From Streptomyces spiralis (GTDB lineage Bacteria > Actinomycetota > Actinomycetes > Streptomycetales > Streptomycetaceae): a stretch of 64,000 nt of DNA. Under the pieces are notes generated by a model. It saw nothing but the letters and a program-made list of their open reading frames with translations, was not told where the DNA came from and searched no databases. The number at the start of each line of letters is the position of its first letter. Within the stretch, counting starts at the first letter, position 1. Position numbers and translations under genes: made by a program. This document shows positions 7,626 through 16,426 of the stretch, piece after piece. The stretch lies in the NCBI RefSeq assembly GCF_014654675.1, contig NZ_BNBC01000019.1, forward strand, positions 14,252-78,251. The letters are read 5' to 3'.

Positions 7626-8138
7626 ATGCTGCACAGAGGTCAAGAGAGCACGGACGGCGACGGCGGTGAACTGGTCGTCCCCATGGCCTGGTTGTACGCC
7701 GAGTACATCGCCGACGAACTGCTGCGCACCGGCGATCTGATGCCGCCGGCGTCCGTGGAGTTCCGCGCCGGGCGGGACGCGCTGGCGCTGACCGTCTTCC
7801 TGTCCGACACCGGCGGCGAGCTCGGCGGCATCCGGGTGGTCTCGCAGCTGGAGACGTGGCTGTCGCTGACCGCCTACGACCAGCCGTGGGAGGACTGGGT
7901 GCGCGAGCGGATGGCCGATCTGGCGGCCGACGCGCACGCCTGCGGCGTCCGCTCGCCGGACCTGGCGCTGGCCGAGGCCGCCTGGCGGTGGCTGGAGGAG
8001 ACCGAACTGCTCGCGCCCGACCTGGACGCGGTGCCGGGCGGGGCGGGCGCGGTGAGCGAGGACGAAGGGCCGAAGGTGTGGACGCCCGCCTGGCGGCTCG
8101 GACTGCCTCTGGGGCACCTCGCCATCCATCTTTTCTAG
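7626..8138 (+). CDS. Conserved hypothetical cytosolic protein
   Basis: 170 aa from ATG at 7626, preceded by GGAGGAAGGCAGGAAGGG. It has no signal peptide or membrane helix. The sequence is compact and mixed alpha/beta: an N-terminal helix AWLYAEYIADELLRTGDLMP, a beta-rich core with FRAGRDALALTVFLSD and GGIRVVSQLETWLSLTAYDQPWEDWV, and a Trp-rich acidic C-terminal half ending LGLPLGHLAIHLF. No domain family was recognised. Its place between an ECF sigma factor and a zinc anti-sigma factor in the same orientation suggests a link to that pathway, but nothing in the sequence shows one. Confidence 0.75.
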   Translation: MLHRGQESTDGDGGELVVPMAWLYAEYIADELLRTGDLMPPASVEFRAGRDALALTVFLSDTGGELGGIRVVSQLETWLSLTAYDQPWEDWVRERMADLAADAHACGVRSPDLALAEAAWRWLEETELLAPDLDAVPGGAGAVSEDEGPKVWTPAWRLGLPLGHLAIHLF

Positions 8139-8316
8139 CCGGGGACGCGATCCGGGCACGTTTTCCGGCCAGGGCCGGGATCGGACCAATCCGCGGGCCC
8201 GGCCGCTCCGAATCCCTTGATTACGATTCGGTGCGCGGCTTGAGTGATTCGGCACTGCGGTGCGTACGGGTGGGAGCAACGAGTAACCCCACCCGCACCC
8301 ACCGCGAGGATTCGGC

Positions 8317-8967
8317 ATGAGGTCCCTGGAAAGGCATCGCGACGTCGGCGCTTACGCGCTCGGCGTGCTGGACGAGGCGGAGGCCTTCCGCTTCGAGGAC
8401 CACCTCATGGAGTGCCCCAGCTGTTCGGCGCAGGTGACCGAGTTCGGCCCCACGGCGCGGCAGTTGCTGCTCTTCCGGCGGGCCACGCCGCGCTTCGTGC
8501 ATCCCATGACCCAGCCCGGGCCCCGGCTGCTGGAGCGGCTGGTCGGCGAGGTGGCGCGGCGGCACCGGGCCGGGCGCCGGCGCATGCTGTACGGCCTGGC
8601 CGCCTCCGTGGTGCTCGCCGTCGGCGGACCGGCGGCCGCGGTCCTCGCCCGGCACGGCGACGGGCCGGTGCGGGTCGCCGCGACCGACGCGACGACGGGG
8701 GTGTGGGCCGAGGTCAGTGCGGCGGACGCGGAGTGGGGCAGCGAGGTGCGGTTGCGGGTCGAGGACGCGGCGGGGCCGCACTCCTGCCTGCTGGTCGCCG
8801 TGGGCCGGGACGGCTCCGAGCAGACGGTGACCACCTGGATGGTCCCCTCCCACCAGGACCGGCCGGACACCGTGATGGGCGGCGCGGCGATGCATCCCGG
8901 CCAGATCGCCCGCTTCGAGGTGCGCACGGCGGACGGGCGGCACCTGGTGACGCTCGACCCGGCCTGA
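8317..8967 (+). CDS. Zinc-finger (ZAS-type) anti-sigma factor
   Basis: 216 aa. The N-terminal domain has the anti-sigma fold with the zinc signature H-x3-C-x2-C in FEDHLMECPSC (H29, C33, C36) after HRDVGAYALGVLDEAE, a sequence typical of actinobacterial membrane anti-sigma factors. A single membrane helix follows at about 91-111 (LYGLAASVVLAVGG), then an extracytoplasmic beta-rich domain of about 100 residues, possibly the stress sensor. The likely partner is the ECF sigma factor at 6932-7480. The upstream region holds a GGGTGGG/CCCACCC hairpin close to the start. It ends 7 bases from the convergent Fpg/Nei gene. Confidence 0.85.
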   Translation: MRSLERHRDVGAYALGVLDEAEAFRFEDHLMECPSCSAQVTEFGPTARQLLLFRRATPRFVHPMTQPGPRLLERLVGEVARRHRAGRRRMLYGLAASVVLAVGGPAAAVLARHGDGPVRVAATDATTGVWAEVSAADAEWGSEVRLRVEDAAGPHSCLLVAVGRDGSEQTVTTWMVPSHQDRPDTVMGGAAMHPGQIARFEVRTADGRHLVTLDPA

Positions 8968-8974
8968 CCCCGGG

Positions 8975-9838
8975 CTACTTCAGCAGCCTGGACAGCCGGC
9001 GGTCCGCCAGCGGCTTGCCGCCCGTCTGGCAGGTGGGGCAGTACTGCAGCGAGGAGTCGCTGAAGGACACCTCGCGGATGGTGTCCCCGCACACCGGGCA
9101 GGGCTCTCCGGTGCGGCCGTGCACCCGCAGACCGCTCTTCTTCTCCGCCTTCAGCCGGCCGGCCGCCAGGCCCCGGGAGCGCTCGACCGCCTCGGTCAGG
9201 GTGGAGCGCAGCGCCTCGTACAGCCGTCCGGTCTCCTCCGGCGTCAGGGAGGCGGCCAGCTTGTACGGGGACATCCTCGCCGCGTGCAGGATCTCGTCGC
9301 TGTAGGCGTTGCCCACGCCGGCGATCAGGCTCTGGTCGCGCAGTGCGCCCTTGATCCGGCGCCGCTCCCCCGCCAGCAGCCCGGCGAAGCGCTCCTCGTC
9401 GAAGTCGTCGGCCAGCGGGTCGGGGCCGAGCCGGGCCACGCCCGGTACCTCCCGCGGATCCCGTACGACGTACACCGCGAGCCGCTTCTGGGTGCCGGCC
9501 TCGGTGAGGTCGAAGCCCGCGCCGGTCTCCAGCGCGACCCGCAGGGCCAGCGGGCCCTTGCCGGGACGGGGCGGCCCGTCGGGCAGCCGGTCCTTCCACT
9601 GGAGCCAGCCGCCGCGGGCCAGATGGGTGACCAGGTGCGGGCCGTCGCCGGTCACCAGGTCCAGGAACTTGCCGTGCCGGGCGACGGCGGTGACCTCGCG
9701 GCCCTCCAGGGCACCGACGGGAGGGTCGTAGGTCTTCAGGACGCTGATCGCGACGGGCAGCACGCGGACGATCTCGTGACCGACCAGGTTCTCGGTCAGG
9801 AAGTCCTTGAGCGCTTCCACCTCGGGCAGTTCCGGCAT
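8975..9838 (-). CDS. Fpg/Nei family DNA glycosylase/AP lyase
   Basis: 287 aa. The protein starts MPELPEVEAL, giving the catalytic N-terminal Pro2 and Glu3 after Met removal. The conserved Lys lies in VARHGKFLDL. A helix-two-turn-helix segment follows (KGALRDQSLIAGVGNAYSDE), and a C-terminal zinc finger is complete (CPVCG ... YCPTCQTGGK). The family excises oxidised bases and nicks the abasic site by beta/delta elimination. Actinobacteria have several paralogues with different base preferences, so a specific mutM or nei name is not justified. Length and all key residues are normal. Confidence 0.92.
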   Translation of the reverse strand: MPELPEVEALKDFLTENLVGHEIVRVLPVAISVLKTYDPPVGALEGREVTAVARHGKFLDLVTGDGPHLVTHLARGGWLQWKDRLPDGPPRPGKGPLALRVALETGAGFDLTEAGTQKRLAVYVVRDPREVPGVARLGPDPLADDFDEERFAGLLAGERRRIKGALRDQSLIAGVGNAYSDEILHAARMSPYKLAASLTPEETGRLYEALRSTLTEAVERSRGLAAGRLKAEKKSGLRVHGRTGEPCPVCGDTIREVSFSDSSLQYCPTCQTGGKPLADRRLSRLLK

Positions 9839-9890
9839 GCCTCCAGAGTGCCACCCGGCACCGGCGGCGCCACGCGCCGCGCGGGGCGGC

Positions 9891-11978
9891 TCAGGCGCTC
9901 TCCGGCACCACGAACTCGCACCACAGGCACTTGCCGCCGCCCCGCGCCTCCACGCCCCACACGTCGGTGAGCCGGTCGACGAGCAGCAGACCGCGCCCCG
10001 AGACGCCCTGCTCCCCCGGCTCCCGGCGGCGCGGCAGGGCGCTGGAGGAGTCCTCGACCTCCACCCGCAGCCGCCGGTCGCTGCCGCTGAGCACCCGCAG
10101 GGTGACGATGGCCGCGCCCTCGGTGTGCAGCAGGGCGTTGGTGATCAGTTCGTCGGCCACCAGTTCGATCTCGTCCGAGCGCTCCCGGGCGCCCCAGGAG
10201 CGGACCGTGGCACGGATCAGGTGCCGGGCCCGGGTCAGGGCCTCCGGGTCGCCGGGCGCCACGTGCTGCTTCAGGCGGCCCACGGGCTGCCGCTCGGTCA
10301 GCGCGCGACGGCGCAGCACCAGCAGCGCCACGTCGTCGTCGCCGCCGCGCTTCTCGGCCATCTCGATCAGCTGGTCGGCGAGGTGCCGTACGTCCTCGGG
10401 CCCCGCGGCGATGGACGCCGCCAGGGCCCGCATGCCGTCGTCGAGATCGGCGCCGGGCACTTCGACGAGGCCGTCGGTGCACAGCACCAGGGTGTGCCCG
10501 GGGTCGAGCTCCATGGCACAGACCGGGTACTCCAGGCCGCCGAACTCCGCGGACAGGCCGAGCGGCAGACCGCCGGCGACGGCGACCCGGCGGCAGCTGC
10601 CGTCGCCCAGCCGCACCAGCGGGTCGATGTGCCCGGCGCGCACCATCTGGACGACGCCGGTGGACAGGTCGGCCTCCGCGTACAGGCAGGTCGCGAAGCG
10701 GTCGGTGTCGAGCTCGTGCAGGAAGGTGGAGGCGCGGGCCATCACGGTGGCCGGGGTGTGGCCCTCGGCGGCGTAGGCGCGCAGCACGATGCGCAGCTGG
10801 CCCATGACGGCGGCGGCGTGCGTGTCGTGGCCCTGGACATCGCCGATGACGGCGCCGACCCGGCCGCCGGGCAGCGGGATCAGGTCGTACCAGTCGCCGC
10901 CTATGTCGCGGCCGAGGGAGCCGCCGGCGTAGCCGGAGCGGTAGCGGACGGCGACGTCGGCGCCGGGCACGCTGGGAATGGTGCGCGGCAGCATGGCCTG
11001 CTGCAGGCTCTGGGCGAGGTCCTTCTCCTGCTCGTAGAGCATGGCCCGTTGCAGGCTCTGCGCGATGCTGCTGCCGAGGGCGACCAGGACGTTGCGCTCG
11101 TCCTGGGAGAAGCCGTGGCGGCCGCTGTAGAGCAGGCCCATGCCGCCGATGGGGCGCGCCTGGGCGATCAGCGGCAGATAGGCGGCCGAGGTGATGTCCA
11201 GGCCGGTGATGTGCGGCCACAGGACCGGATAGCACGCGGCGAACTCCTCCGCGGACTCGATGAAGCGGGGTCTGAGAGTGCGCACGGCCTCGCTCATCGG
11301 GTAGGGCTCGTCGATCCGGGTGACGCGGGTGCCGGGTACGGAGGTGCCCTCCGGTCCTTCGGCGACCAGCCGGATCCGGCCGGCCTCGACCAGGCCGAGG
11401 ACCATGCTGGTGGAACCGAGAAGGGCCAGGCCGTGGCTGTCCTTGACGACGTCGATGACGTCCTGGACGGTGCGTGCGTGGGCGAGGGCGGCGGTGGTGG
11501 CCTGGACGACGTTGGTCTGCTCGCGCCGGGCGGTGTCCAGGGCCTGCCGCTGTGCGCGGCCGGCGCTGTCGTCGAGCTCCTCGGTGGCGTCCCGGACGAT
11601 CCCGATGATCCGGCGGGGGCGGCCGCTCTCGTCGCGGCGGATGCAGCCCTGGGTGTGGGCCCAGCGCAGGGAGCCGTCGCGCAGGCGCAGGCGGACGTAG
11701 GTGCCGTAGTGCTCGCTGCCGTCCTTCATCGCGCGGGCCACCAGGGCGTCCAGACGCTGTCCCTCGCCGCCGGGGACGCGGGAGCCCAGGCTCTCGGGGT
11801 GGCCGTCGTACTCCTCGGGGGTGATGTCGAAGATCCGGTGGGCCATGGCGTCCAGGCTGCACAGACCCGTGTCCAGGTCCCAGTCGAAGGTTCCCATGCG
11901 GTGGAGAGCCAGGATCGGGTCCGGGTGGACGGGCCAGTCGTCCGGCAGTGACAGGGTGCGCGCTCCCCGTTCAGCCAT
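9891..11978 (-). CDS. PAS-GAF-SpoIIE phosphatase with C-terminal anti-sigma-type ATPase domain
   Basis: 695 aa from ATG at 11978 (MAERGARTLSL), with AGGGTGG upstream; the longer frame upstream is not protein-like. Domains in order are a PAS domain (about 15-130, FDITPEEYDGHPESLGSRV, W-A-H-T contact), a GAF domain (about 150-310), a PP2C/SpoIIE phosphatase domain (about 330-545) with GGDWYDLIPLPGGRVGAVIG and GDVQGHD plus late GGDDDVALLVL metal ligands, and an HATPase_c domain (about 565-695) with ELVADELITNALLHTEG. Such proteins are soluble sensors that dephosphorylate anti-anti-sigma proteins and may phosphorylate them through the ATPase domain. No sigma-B-type partner gene is adjacent. Confidence 0.92.
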   Translation of the reverse strand: MAERGARTLSLPDDWPVHPDPILALHRMGTFDWDLDTGLCSLDAMAHRIFDITPEEYDGHPESLGSRVPGGEGQRLDALVARAMKDGSEHYGTYVRLRLRDGSLRWAHTQGCIRRDESGRPRRIIGIVRDATEELDDSAGRAQRQALDTARREQTNVVQATTAALAHARTVQDVIDVVKDSHGLALLGSTSMVLGLVEAGRIRLVAEGPEGTSVPGTRVTRIDEPYPMSEAVRTLRPRFIESAEEFAACYPVLWPHITGLDITSAAYLPLIAQARPIGGMGLLYSGRHGFSQDERNVLVALGSSIAQSLQRAMLYEQEKDLAQSLQQAMLPRTIPSVPGADVAVRYRSGYAGGSLGRDIGGDWYDLIPLPGGRVGAVIGDVQGHDTHAAAVMGQLRIVLRAYAAEGHTPATVMARASTFLHELDTDRFATCLYAEADLSTGVVQMVRAGHIDPLVRLGDGSCRRVAVAGGLPLGLSAEFGGLEYPVCAMELDPGHTLVLCTDGLVEVPGADLDDGMRALAASIAAGPEDVRHLADQLIEMAEKRGGDDDVALLVLRRRALTERQPVGRLKQHVAPGDPEALTRARHLIRATVRSWGARERSDEIELVADELITNALLHTEGAAIVTLRVLSGSDRRLRVEVEDSSSALPRRREPGEQGVSGRGLLLVDRLTDVWGVEARGGGKCLWCEFVVPESA

Positions 11979-12089
11979 GGAGCCACCCTGCCAGGGTTTG
12001 TCCGATTCTTCGAGCTGGGAGAGGGGTAGCCGGAGCCCCGGAGCCGAGGACTGGCGGCGGCACCATGGAGGAGAGGAGCGTGCAGGGCC

Positions 12090-13514
12090 GTGGGATGGTT
12101 CATCGCACCCGACTACTGGCTGAGCCGGCTGGTCTTCCAGCGGGCCCTGGCCGCCGTGTATCTCGTGGCGTTCCTGACGGCCGCCCTGCAGTTCCGGGCG
12201 CTGCTCGGCGAGCGCGGCATGCTGCCGATCCCCCGGTTCGTCGAGCGGGTGCCGTTCCGGCGGGCGCCGAGCCTGTTCCACTGGCGCTACTCCGACGCTC
12301 TGTTCGCGGCGGTCGCGTGGGCCGGATGCGCCGTGTCGGCCGCCCTGCTCGCGGGTCTGGACTCATGGCTTCCGCTGTGGGGCGGCATGCTGCTGTGGCT
12401 GGTGCCGTGGGCGCTGTATCTGTCGATCGTCAACGTCGGGCAGACCTGGTACGGCTTCGGGTGGGAGTCGCTGCTGCTGGAGACCGGGTTCCTCGCGGTG
12501 TTCCTGGGCAACGACGAGGTGGCCCCGCCGATCGTGGTGCTGTTCCTGCTGCGCTGGATCCTCTTCCGTGTCGAGTTCGGCGCCGGGCTGATCAAGCTGC
12601 GGGGCGACGAGTGCTGGCGGAAGCTGACCTGTCTGGACTACCACCATGAGACACAGCCGATGCCGGGCCCGCTGAGCTGGTTCTTCCACCATCTGCCGGC
12701 GCCCCTGCACCGGGCCGAGGTCGCCGCCAACCACGTCACGCAACTGCTGGTGCCGTTCCTGCTGTTCACCCCGCAGCCGGTCGCCACGGCCGGGGCGTCG
12801 CTGATGATCCTGACCCAGCTGTGGCTGGTGCTCTCGGGCAACTTCGCCTGGCTGAACTGGATCACGATCGTGCTGGCCCTGTCGGCCGTCCAGTGGCCGG
12901 GGCGCGCCCCGGCGTCCGTGCCCGCGGCGCCGCTGTGGTACGAGGTGGTGGTCCTGGCCGTCGCCGTGCTCGTGGTGGCCCTGAGCTACCGCCCGGTGGT
13001 GAACATGATCTCCCGGAGCCAGGTCATGAACCGCTCCTTCGACCCGCTGCACCTGGTCAACACCTACGGCGCGTTCGGCAGCATCAGCCGCGTCCGCTAC
13101 GAGGTGGTGGTCGAGGGCACGCTGGACGACGGACCGCCCGAGGACGCGGAGTGGCGGGAGTACGAGTTCAGGGGCAAGCCGGGGGACCCGCGGCACTGGC
13201 CGCGCCAGTTCGCGCCCTACCACCTGCGGCTGGACTGGCTGATGTGGTTCGTGGCGCTGTCGCCGGCGTACGCCGGTGCCTGGTTCGGCGCCCTGGTGGA
13301 ACGGCTCCTGGAGAACGACCGCGACACCCTCCGGCTGCTGCGCCACTCCCCCTTCCCGCGCGACCGGCCCCCGCTGTACGTCCGCGCCCGCCTGTTCCGC
13401 TACCGCTACACGTCGTGGCGGGAGCTGCGTGAGACGGGCGCCTGCTGGGAGCGGACCTACGTACGGGAGTTTCTGCCGCCGGTGCGGCTGGTGGAGGCGG
13501 CCGAGAGGCCGTGA
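12090..13514 (+). CDS. Lipase maturation factor family membrane protein
   Basis: 474 aa from GTG at 12090, with GGAG eleven bases upstream. It starts MGWFIAPDYWLSRLVFQRALA and has about six membrane segments in the first 310 residues, with the LMF1-like core sequences VGQTWYGFGWESLLLETGF and RWILFRVEFGAGLIKLRGD. The C-terminal half contains the NTYGAFGSI and EYEFRGKPGDPRHWPRQFAPYHLRLDWLMW stretches typical of the family. In animals LMF1 helps lipases fold in the endoplasmic reticulum; the bacterial role is unknown. Length and the Trp-rich signatures fit well. It is convergent with the sugar operon, with only 23 bases between. Confidence 0.85.
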   Translation: MGWFIAPDYWLSRLVFQRALAAVYLVAFLTAALQFRALLGERGMLPIPRFVERVPFRRAPSLFHWRYSDALFAAVAWAGCAVSAALLAGLDSWLPLWGGMLLWLVPWALYLSIVNVGQTWYGFGWESLLLETGFLAVFLGNDEVAPPIVVLFLLRWILFRVEFGAGLIKLRGDECWRKLTCLDYHHETQPMPGPLSWFFHHLPAPLHRAEVAANHVTQLLVPFLLFTPQPVATAGASLMILTQLWLVLSGNFAWLNWITIVLALSAVQWPGRAPASVPAAPLWYEVVVLAVAVLVVALSYRPVVNMISRSQVMNRSFDPLHLVNTYGAFGSISRVRYEVVVEGTLDDGPPEDAEWREYEFRGKPGDPRHWPRQFAPYHLRLDWLMWFVALSPAYAGAWFGALVERLLENDRDTLRLLRHSPFPRDRPPLYVRARLFRYRYTSWRELRETGACWERTYVREFLPPVRLVEAAERP

Positions 13515-13537
13515 CCGAGGCCGGCCGGGTCACCGGC

Positions 13538-14377
13538 TCACAGTCCGTAGACGCGGGTGGCCGTTCCCTCGAAGATCTCCACGCGTTCGGGCTCGCTCAG
13601 GGCGGCGGTCAGGCCCCGGGCGGTGGTGAGGACGTCGGAATAGTCCGCCGCGAGGGTGCAGACCGGCCAGTCGGAGCCGTACATCAGACGGCGCGGGCCG
13701 AAGGCTTCCAGGGCCACGTCCGCGTAGGGCCGCAGGTCGTCGGGTGTCCACGCCGCGAGGTCGGCCTCGGTGACCATGCCGGAGAGCTTGCAGACGGTGT
13801 TGGGCAGGGCGGCCAGCGCGCGGACGGCCGTCGCCCAGGGCTCCAGCCGGCCCGAGGCGATCGGGGGCTTGCCCAGGTGGTCGAGGACGAAGGTGAGCCC
13901 GGGATGGCCGGCCGCGGCCCTGGCGCAGGCCGGGAGCTGGTGGTGGACGACGACCAGGTCGTACACCAGGCCCGCGGCCGCGACGGCGGCCAGGCCCCGG
14001 CGCACGTCCGCGCGCAGCAGCCACTGAGGGTCGGGCTCGGCCTGGACCTGGTGGCGGATGCCCTTGAGGTGGCGGCCGCCGGGGAGGCCGCTGAGGCGGG
14101 CGAGTTCGTCGGCGATGTCGGGGCGGGTGAGGTCCACCCAGCCGACCACTCCGGCGATCAGCTCGTGCTCCTCGGCCAGGGCCAGGAACTCCGGGGTCTC
14201 CTCGGGCACGGTGACCGTCTGGACGAGGACCGTGCGGTCGACTCCGGCCGCCCGCGCCTGCGGTGCGAGGTCGGTCATCGTGAAGTCGCGGCGCAGCGGG
14301 CGGAGTTCGGGGCCGGTGATCCAGTCCTGGTCGCGTACGGCGAGGTCCCATACGTGGTGGTGGGCGTCGACGGTCAC
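13538..14377 (-). CDS. Amidohydrolase, probable L-fuconolactonase
   Basis: 279 aa. The start is GTG at 14377, inside a GTGA overlap with the stop of the mutarotase gene. It begins MTVDAHHHVWDL, the metal-binding strand of COG3618-type sugar lactonases, and has DHLGKPP and MYGSDWPVC, further hallmarks of this amidohydrolase group. The group opens sugar-acid lactones, including L-fucono-1,5-lactone and L-rhamnono-1,4-lactone. In this operon it would hydrolyse the lactone made by the aldo/keto reductase and supply L-fuconate to the dehydratase. It is the last gene of the eight-gene operon. The lactone specificity is inferred from the neighbouring fuconate dehydratase. Confidence 0.82.
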   Translation of the reverse strand: MTVDAHHHVWDLAVRDQDWITGPELRPLRRDFTMTDLAPQARAAGVDRTVLVQTVTVPEETPEFLALAEEHELIAGVVGWVDLTRPDIADELARLSGLPGGRHLKGIRHQVQAEPDPQWLLRADVRRGLAAVAAAGLVYDLVVVHHQLPACARAAAGHPGLTFVLDHLGKPPIASGRLEPWATAVRALAALPNTVCKLSGMVTEADLAAWTPDDLRPYADVALEAFGPRRLMYGSDWPVCTLAADYSDVLTTARGLTAALSEPERVEIFEGTATRVYGL

Positions 14378-14688
14378 GGCAGCTCCCACACGACGGGCAG
14401 GCCGGCGTCCGCGCCTTCGGCGGAGTAGTCGTGCACGACGTCGAGCAGTTCGGCCATCCGGGCCTGCCAGGCCACGTTGACCGGCAGCCCCTCCAGTTCG
14501 GCGAGGAGACGGCCGTAGTCCTCGCACTCCAGCAGGTGGAACAGATCGGTTCCGCTGCGCCAGATGGTCCAGGACGTGGCGCCGGCGGCGCGGATGGCAG
14601 CGGTGAGTTCGGCGGGGACCTCGCGGTGGGCGGCCTCGTAGGCGGCGATCCGGTCGGCGCGAGCCTTGGTGTGCAGGGCGACTCTCAA
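14374..14688 (-). CDS. L-rhamnose mutarotase family protein (RhaM/FucU-like role)
   Basis: 104 aa, the usual length for RhaM. The start is TTG at 14688 (MRVALHTK), with GGAG nine bases upstream and a TTGA overlap with the reductase stop; its own stop overlaps the lactonase start. Family signatures include YEAAHREVPAEL, with the catalytic His, and WTIWRSGTDLFHLLE. RhaM interconverts the alpha and beta anomers of 6-deoxyhexopyranoses and gives the dehydrogenase the right anomer. Within this operon the substrate may be L-fucose rather than L-rhamnose. Confidence 0.88.
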   Translation of the reverse strand: MRVALHTKARADRIAAYEAAHREVPAELTAAIRAAGATSWTIWRSGTDLFHLLECEDYGRLLAELEGLPVNVAWQARMAELLDVVHDYSAEGADAGLPVVWELP

Positions 14689-15674
14689 CGCGGACTCTCC
14701 TCGGTGGGGACGGGGGCTCGGGCGGGCAGCAGTCCCGTCTCCCGCAGCTCCCGCCAGAAGGCGGCGGGGACGGGGGTCGCGAACTGCTCGGCGCAGTCGC
14801 GTACTTCGGCGGCCGAGCGCGCACCGCTCAGGACGCTCGCCACCGCCGGGTGGGCGGAACAGAAGGCCAGGGCCGCGGCACGCAGGGTGATGCCGTGGCG
14901 GTCGGCGAGCGCCTTCATGCGCAGTGCGCGGTCGAGCGGTTCGGCGGGCGCCCGCGCGTAGTCGTAGGTGGCTCCCGGCCTCGGGTCGGCGAGGAGGCCG
15001 GAGTTGAAGACGCCGCCGATCACCACGGACACACCCCGCTCGGTGGCGGCGGGCAGCAGGTCGGCCAGCGCGCTCTGGTCGAGCAGGGTGTAGCGGCTGG
15101 CGCACAGCACCACGTCCACGTCGGTGTCCTTCACGAAGCGGGTCAGCATCCGCGACTGGTTCATGCCCGCCCCGATCGCGCCGACCACTCCTTCCGCGCG
15201 CAGCCTCTCCAGCGCCGGGTAGCCCTCCCGGAAGGCCTGTTCGGCGTGGTCGTCGGGGTCGTGGAGGTAGACGACGTCCACGCGGTCCAGGCCGAGCCGT
15301 TCCAGGCTCCGCTCCAGGCTGCGGCGCACGCCGTCCGCGCTGAAGTCCCACACGCGGCGGTGGGTGGCCGGCACGGCGAAGCCGTGGGCGAGGTCGTCGC
15401 CGCCCCGGTCCGTGGGCTCCAGCAGCCGGCCGACCTTGGTGGAGATCGTGTACTCCGACCGGGGGCGGCTGCGCAGTGCGGCGCCGAGGCGGCGCTCGGA
15501 CAGGCCGAGGCCGTAGTGCGGTGCCGTGTCGAAGTAGCGGATGCCGTGCCGCCAGGCGGCGGCCACGGTCTCATGCGCCTGCTCCTCGCCGACCTCGGCG
15601 TACAGGTTGCCGATCGCGGCGGCGCCGAAGCCGAGGGGGCCGACGGCGACGGCGCTGCGGCCGAGGGTGCTCAC
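14685..15674 (-). CDS. Aldo/keto reductase, probable L-fucose dehydrogenase
   Basis: 329 aa from GTG at 15674, overlapping the previous stop (GTGA). The AKR tetrad is present: D49 and Y54 in YFDTAPHYGLG, K80 in TISTKVG and H138 in VVYLHDPD. The family includes pyranose dehydrogenases that oxidise L-fucose, D-arabinose or L-galactose at C1 to the lactone using NAD(P). This fits the lactonase and fuconate dehydratase next to it. It is cytosolic with no signal peptide. Coenzyme preference cannot be read reliably. Confidence 0.85.
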   Translation of the reverse strand: MSTLGRSAVAVGPLGFGAAAIGNLYAEVGEEQAHETVAAAWRHGIRYFDTAPHYGLGLSERRLGAALRSRPRSEYTISTKVGRLLEPTDRGGDDLAHGFAVPATHRRVWDFSADGVRRSLERSLERLGLDRVDVVYLHDPDDHAEQAFREGYPALERLRAEGVVGAIGAGMNQSRMLTRFVKDTDVDVVLCASRYTLLDQSALADLLPAATERGVSVVIGGVFNSGLLADPRPGATYDYARAPAEPLDRALRMKALADRHGITLRAAALAFCSAHPAVASVLSGARSAAEVRDCAEQFATPVPAAFWRELRETGLLPARAPVPTEESPR

Positions 15675-16426
15675 CGGCCCGCCGGGCGCAGCCGCAGGCC
15701 CTGCATCCCTCCGTCGACGGCCAGGGAGGTTCCGGTGGTGGCGCCGGACAGTGGTCCGGCCAGGTAGGCGATGGCGCCCGCGACCTCGGCCGCCGTCACC
15801 AGGCGGCCGGCGGGCTGGCGGGCCCGGAGGGCCGTGCGTTCGGCGGCCGGGTCGGGGGCGGCGTCCAGCAGACGGCCGACCCACGGGGTGTCCACGGTGC
15901 CGGGGTTGACGCAGTTGACGCGGATGCCCTCGCGGACGTGGTCGGCGGCCATGGCGAGGGTGAGGGAGTACACGGCGCCCTTGGTGGCGCTGTACAGCGC
16001 CCGCTGGGGCAGGCCGGCCGTGGCGGCGATCGAGCAGGTGTTGACGATCGCCGCGTGCCGCGAGTCGCGCAGGTGCGGCAGGGCGGCGCGGGCCGTGCGG
16101 ACCATGCCGAGGACGTTGACGTCGAAGACGTGGCGCCACTCCTCGTCGTCGTTGTCCTCGACGGTGCCCTGGGCGCCGATGCCCGCGTTGTTGACCAGTA
16201 CGTCGAGTCCGCCGAGTTCGGCGACGGCCGCGGCGACGGCCTCGCGCACGCCGGCGTCGTCCGTCACGTCGGCGCGGAAGGCGAGCAGCGGCTTGGTCAC
16301 GGACGACGGGTCCAGGTCGAGGACGGCGACCTGCGCGCCCCGCTCGGCGAGGAGTTCGGCGGTGGCCCGGCCGATGCCGGAGGCGCCGCCCGTCACCAGC
16401 GCCCGGAGTCCGTCGAAGTCGGTCAT
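15671..16426 (-). CDS. SDR dehydrogenase, probable 2-keto-3-deoxy-L-fuconate dehydrogenase
   Basis: 251 aa from ATG at 16426, in an ATGA overlap with the dehydratase stop. It is a classical short-chain dehydrogenase: cofactor loop TGGASGIG at 12-19, an acidic residue after strand 2 (VLDLDP, favouring NAD), NNAG at 79-82, Ser132, Tyr145 and Lys149 (LYSATKG). In the oxidative L-fucose pathway described in Xanthomonas, this class of enzyme oxidises 2-keto-3-deoxy-L-fuconate to the 2,4-diketo acid. Position directly after the fuconate dehydratase gene supports that step. Confidence 0.85.
   Translation of the reverse strand: MTDFDGLRALVTGGASGIGRATAELLAERGAQVAVLDLDPSSVTKPLLAFRADVTDDAGVREAVAAAVAELGGLDVLVNNAGIGAQGTVEDNDDEEWRHVFDVNVLGMVRTARAALPHLRDSRHAAIVNTCSIAATAGLPQRALYSATKGAVYSLTLAMAADHVREGIRVNCVNPGTVDTPWVGRLLDAAPDPAAERTALRARQPAGRLVTAAEVAGAIAYLAGPLSGATTGTSLAVDGGMQGLRLRPAGR

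Noticed and set aside
8139..8316. Transcription terminator with GATCC arms after the 7626 gene
   Set aside because: The possible pairing is interrupted and the loop is over 20 bases, so support is too weak.
9807..11951. 714-codon + strand frame opposite the PAS-GAF-phosphatase gene
   Set aside because: The minus-strand protein has four clear domains; the + frame has none and is Gly/Ala/Val-rich, as expected from the antisense of biased codons.
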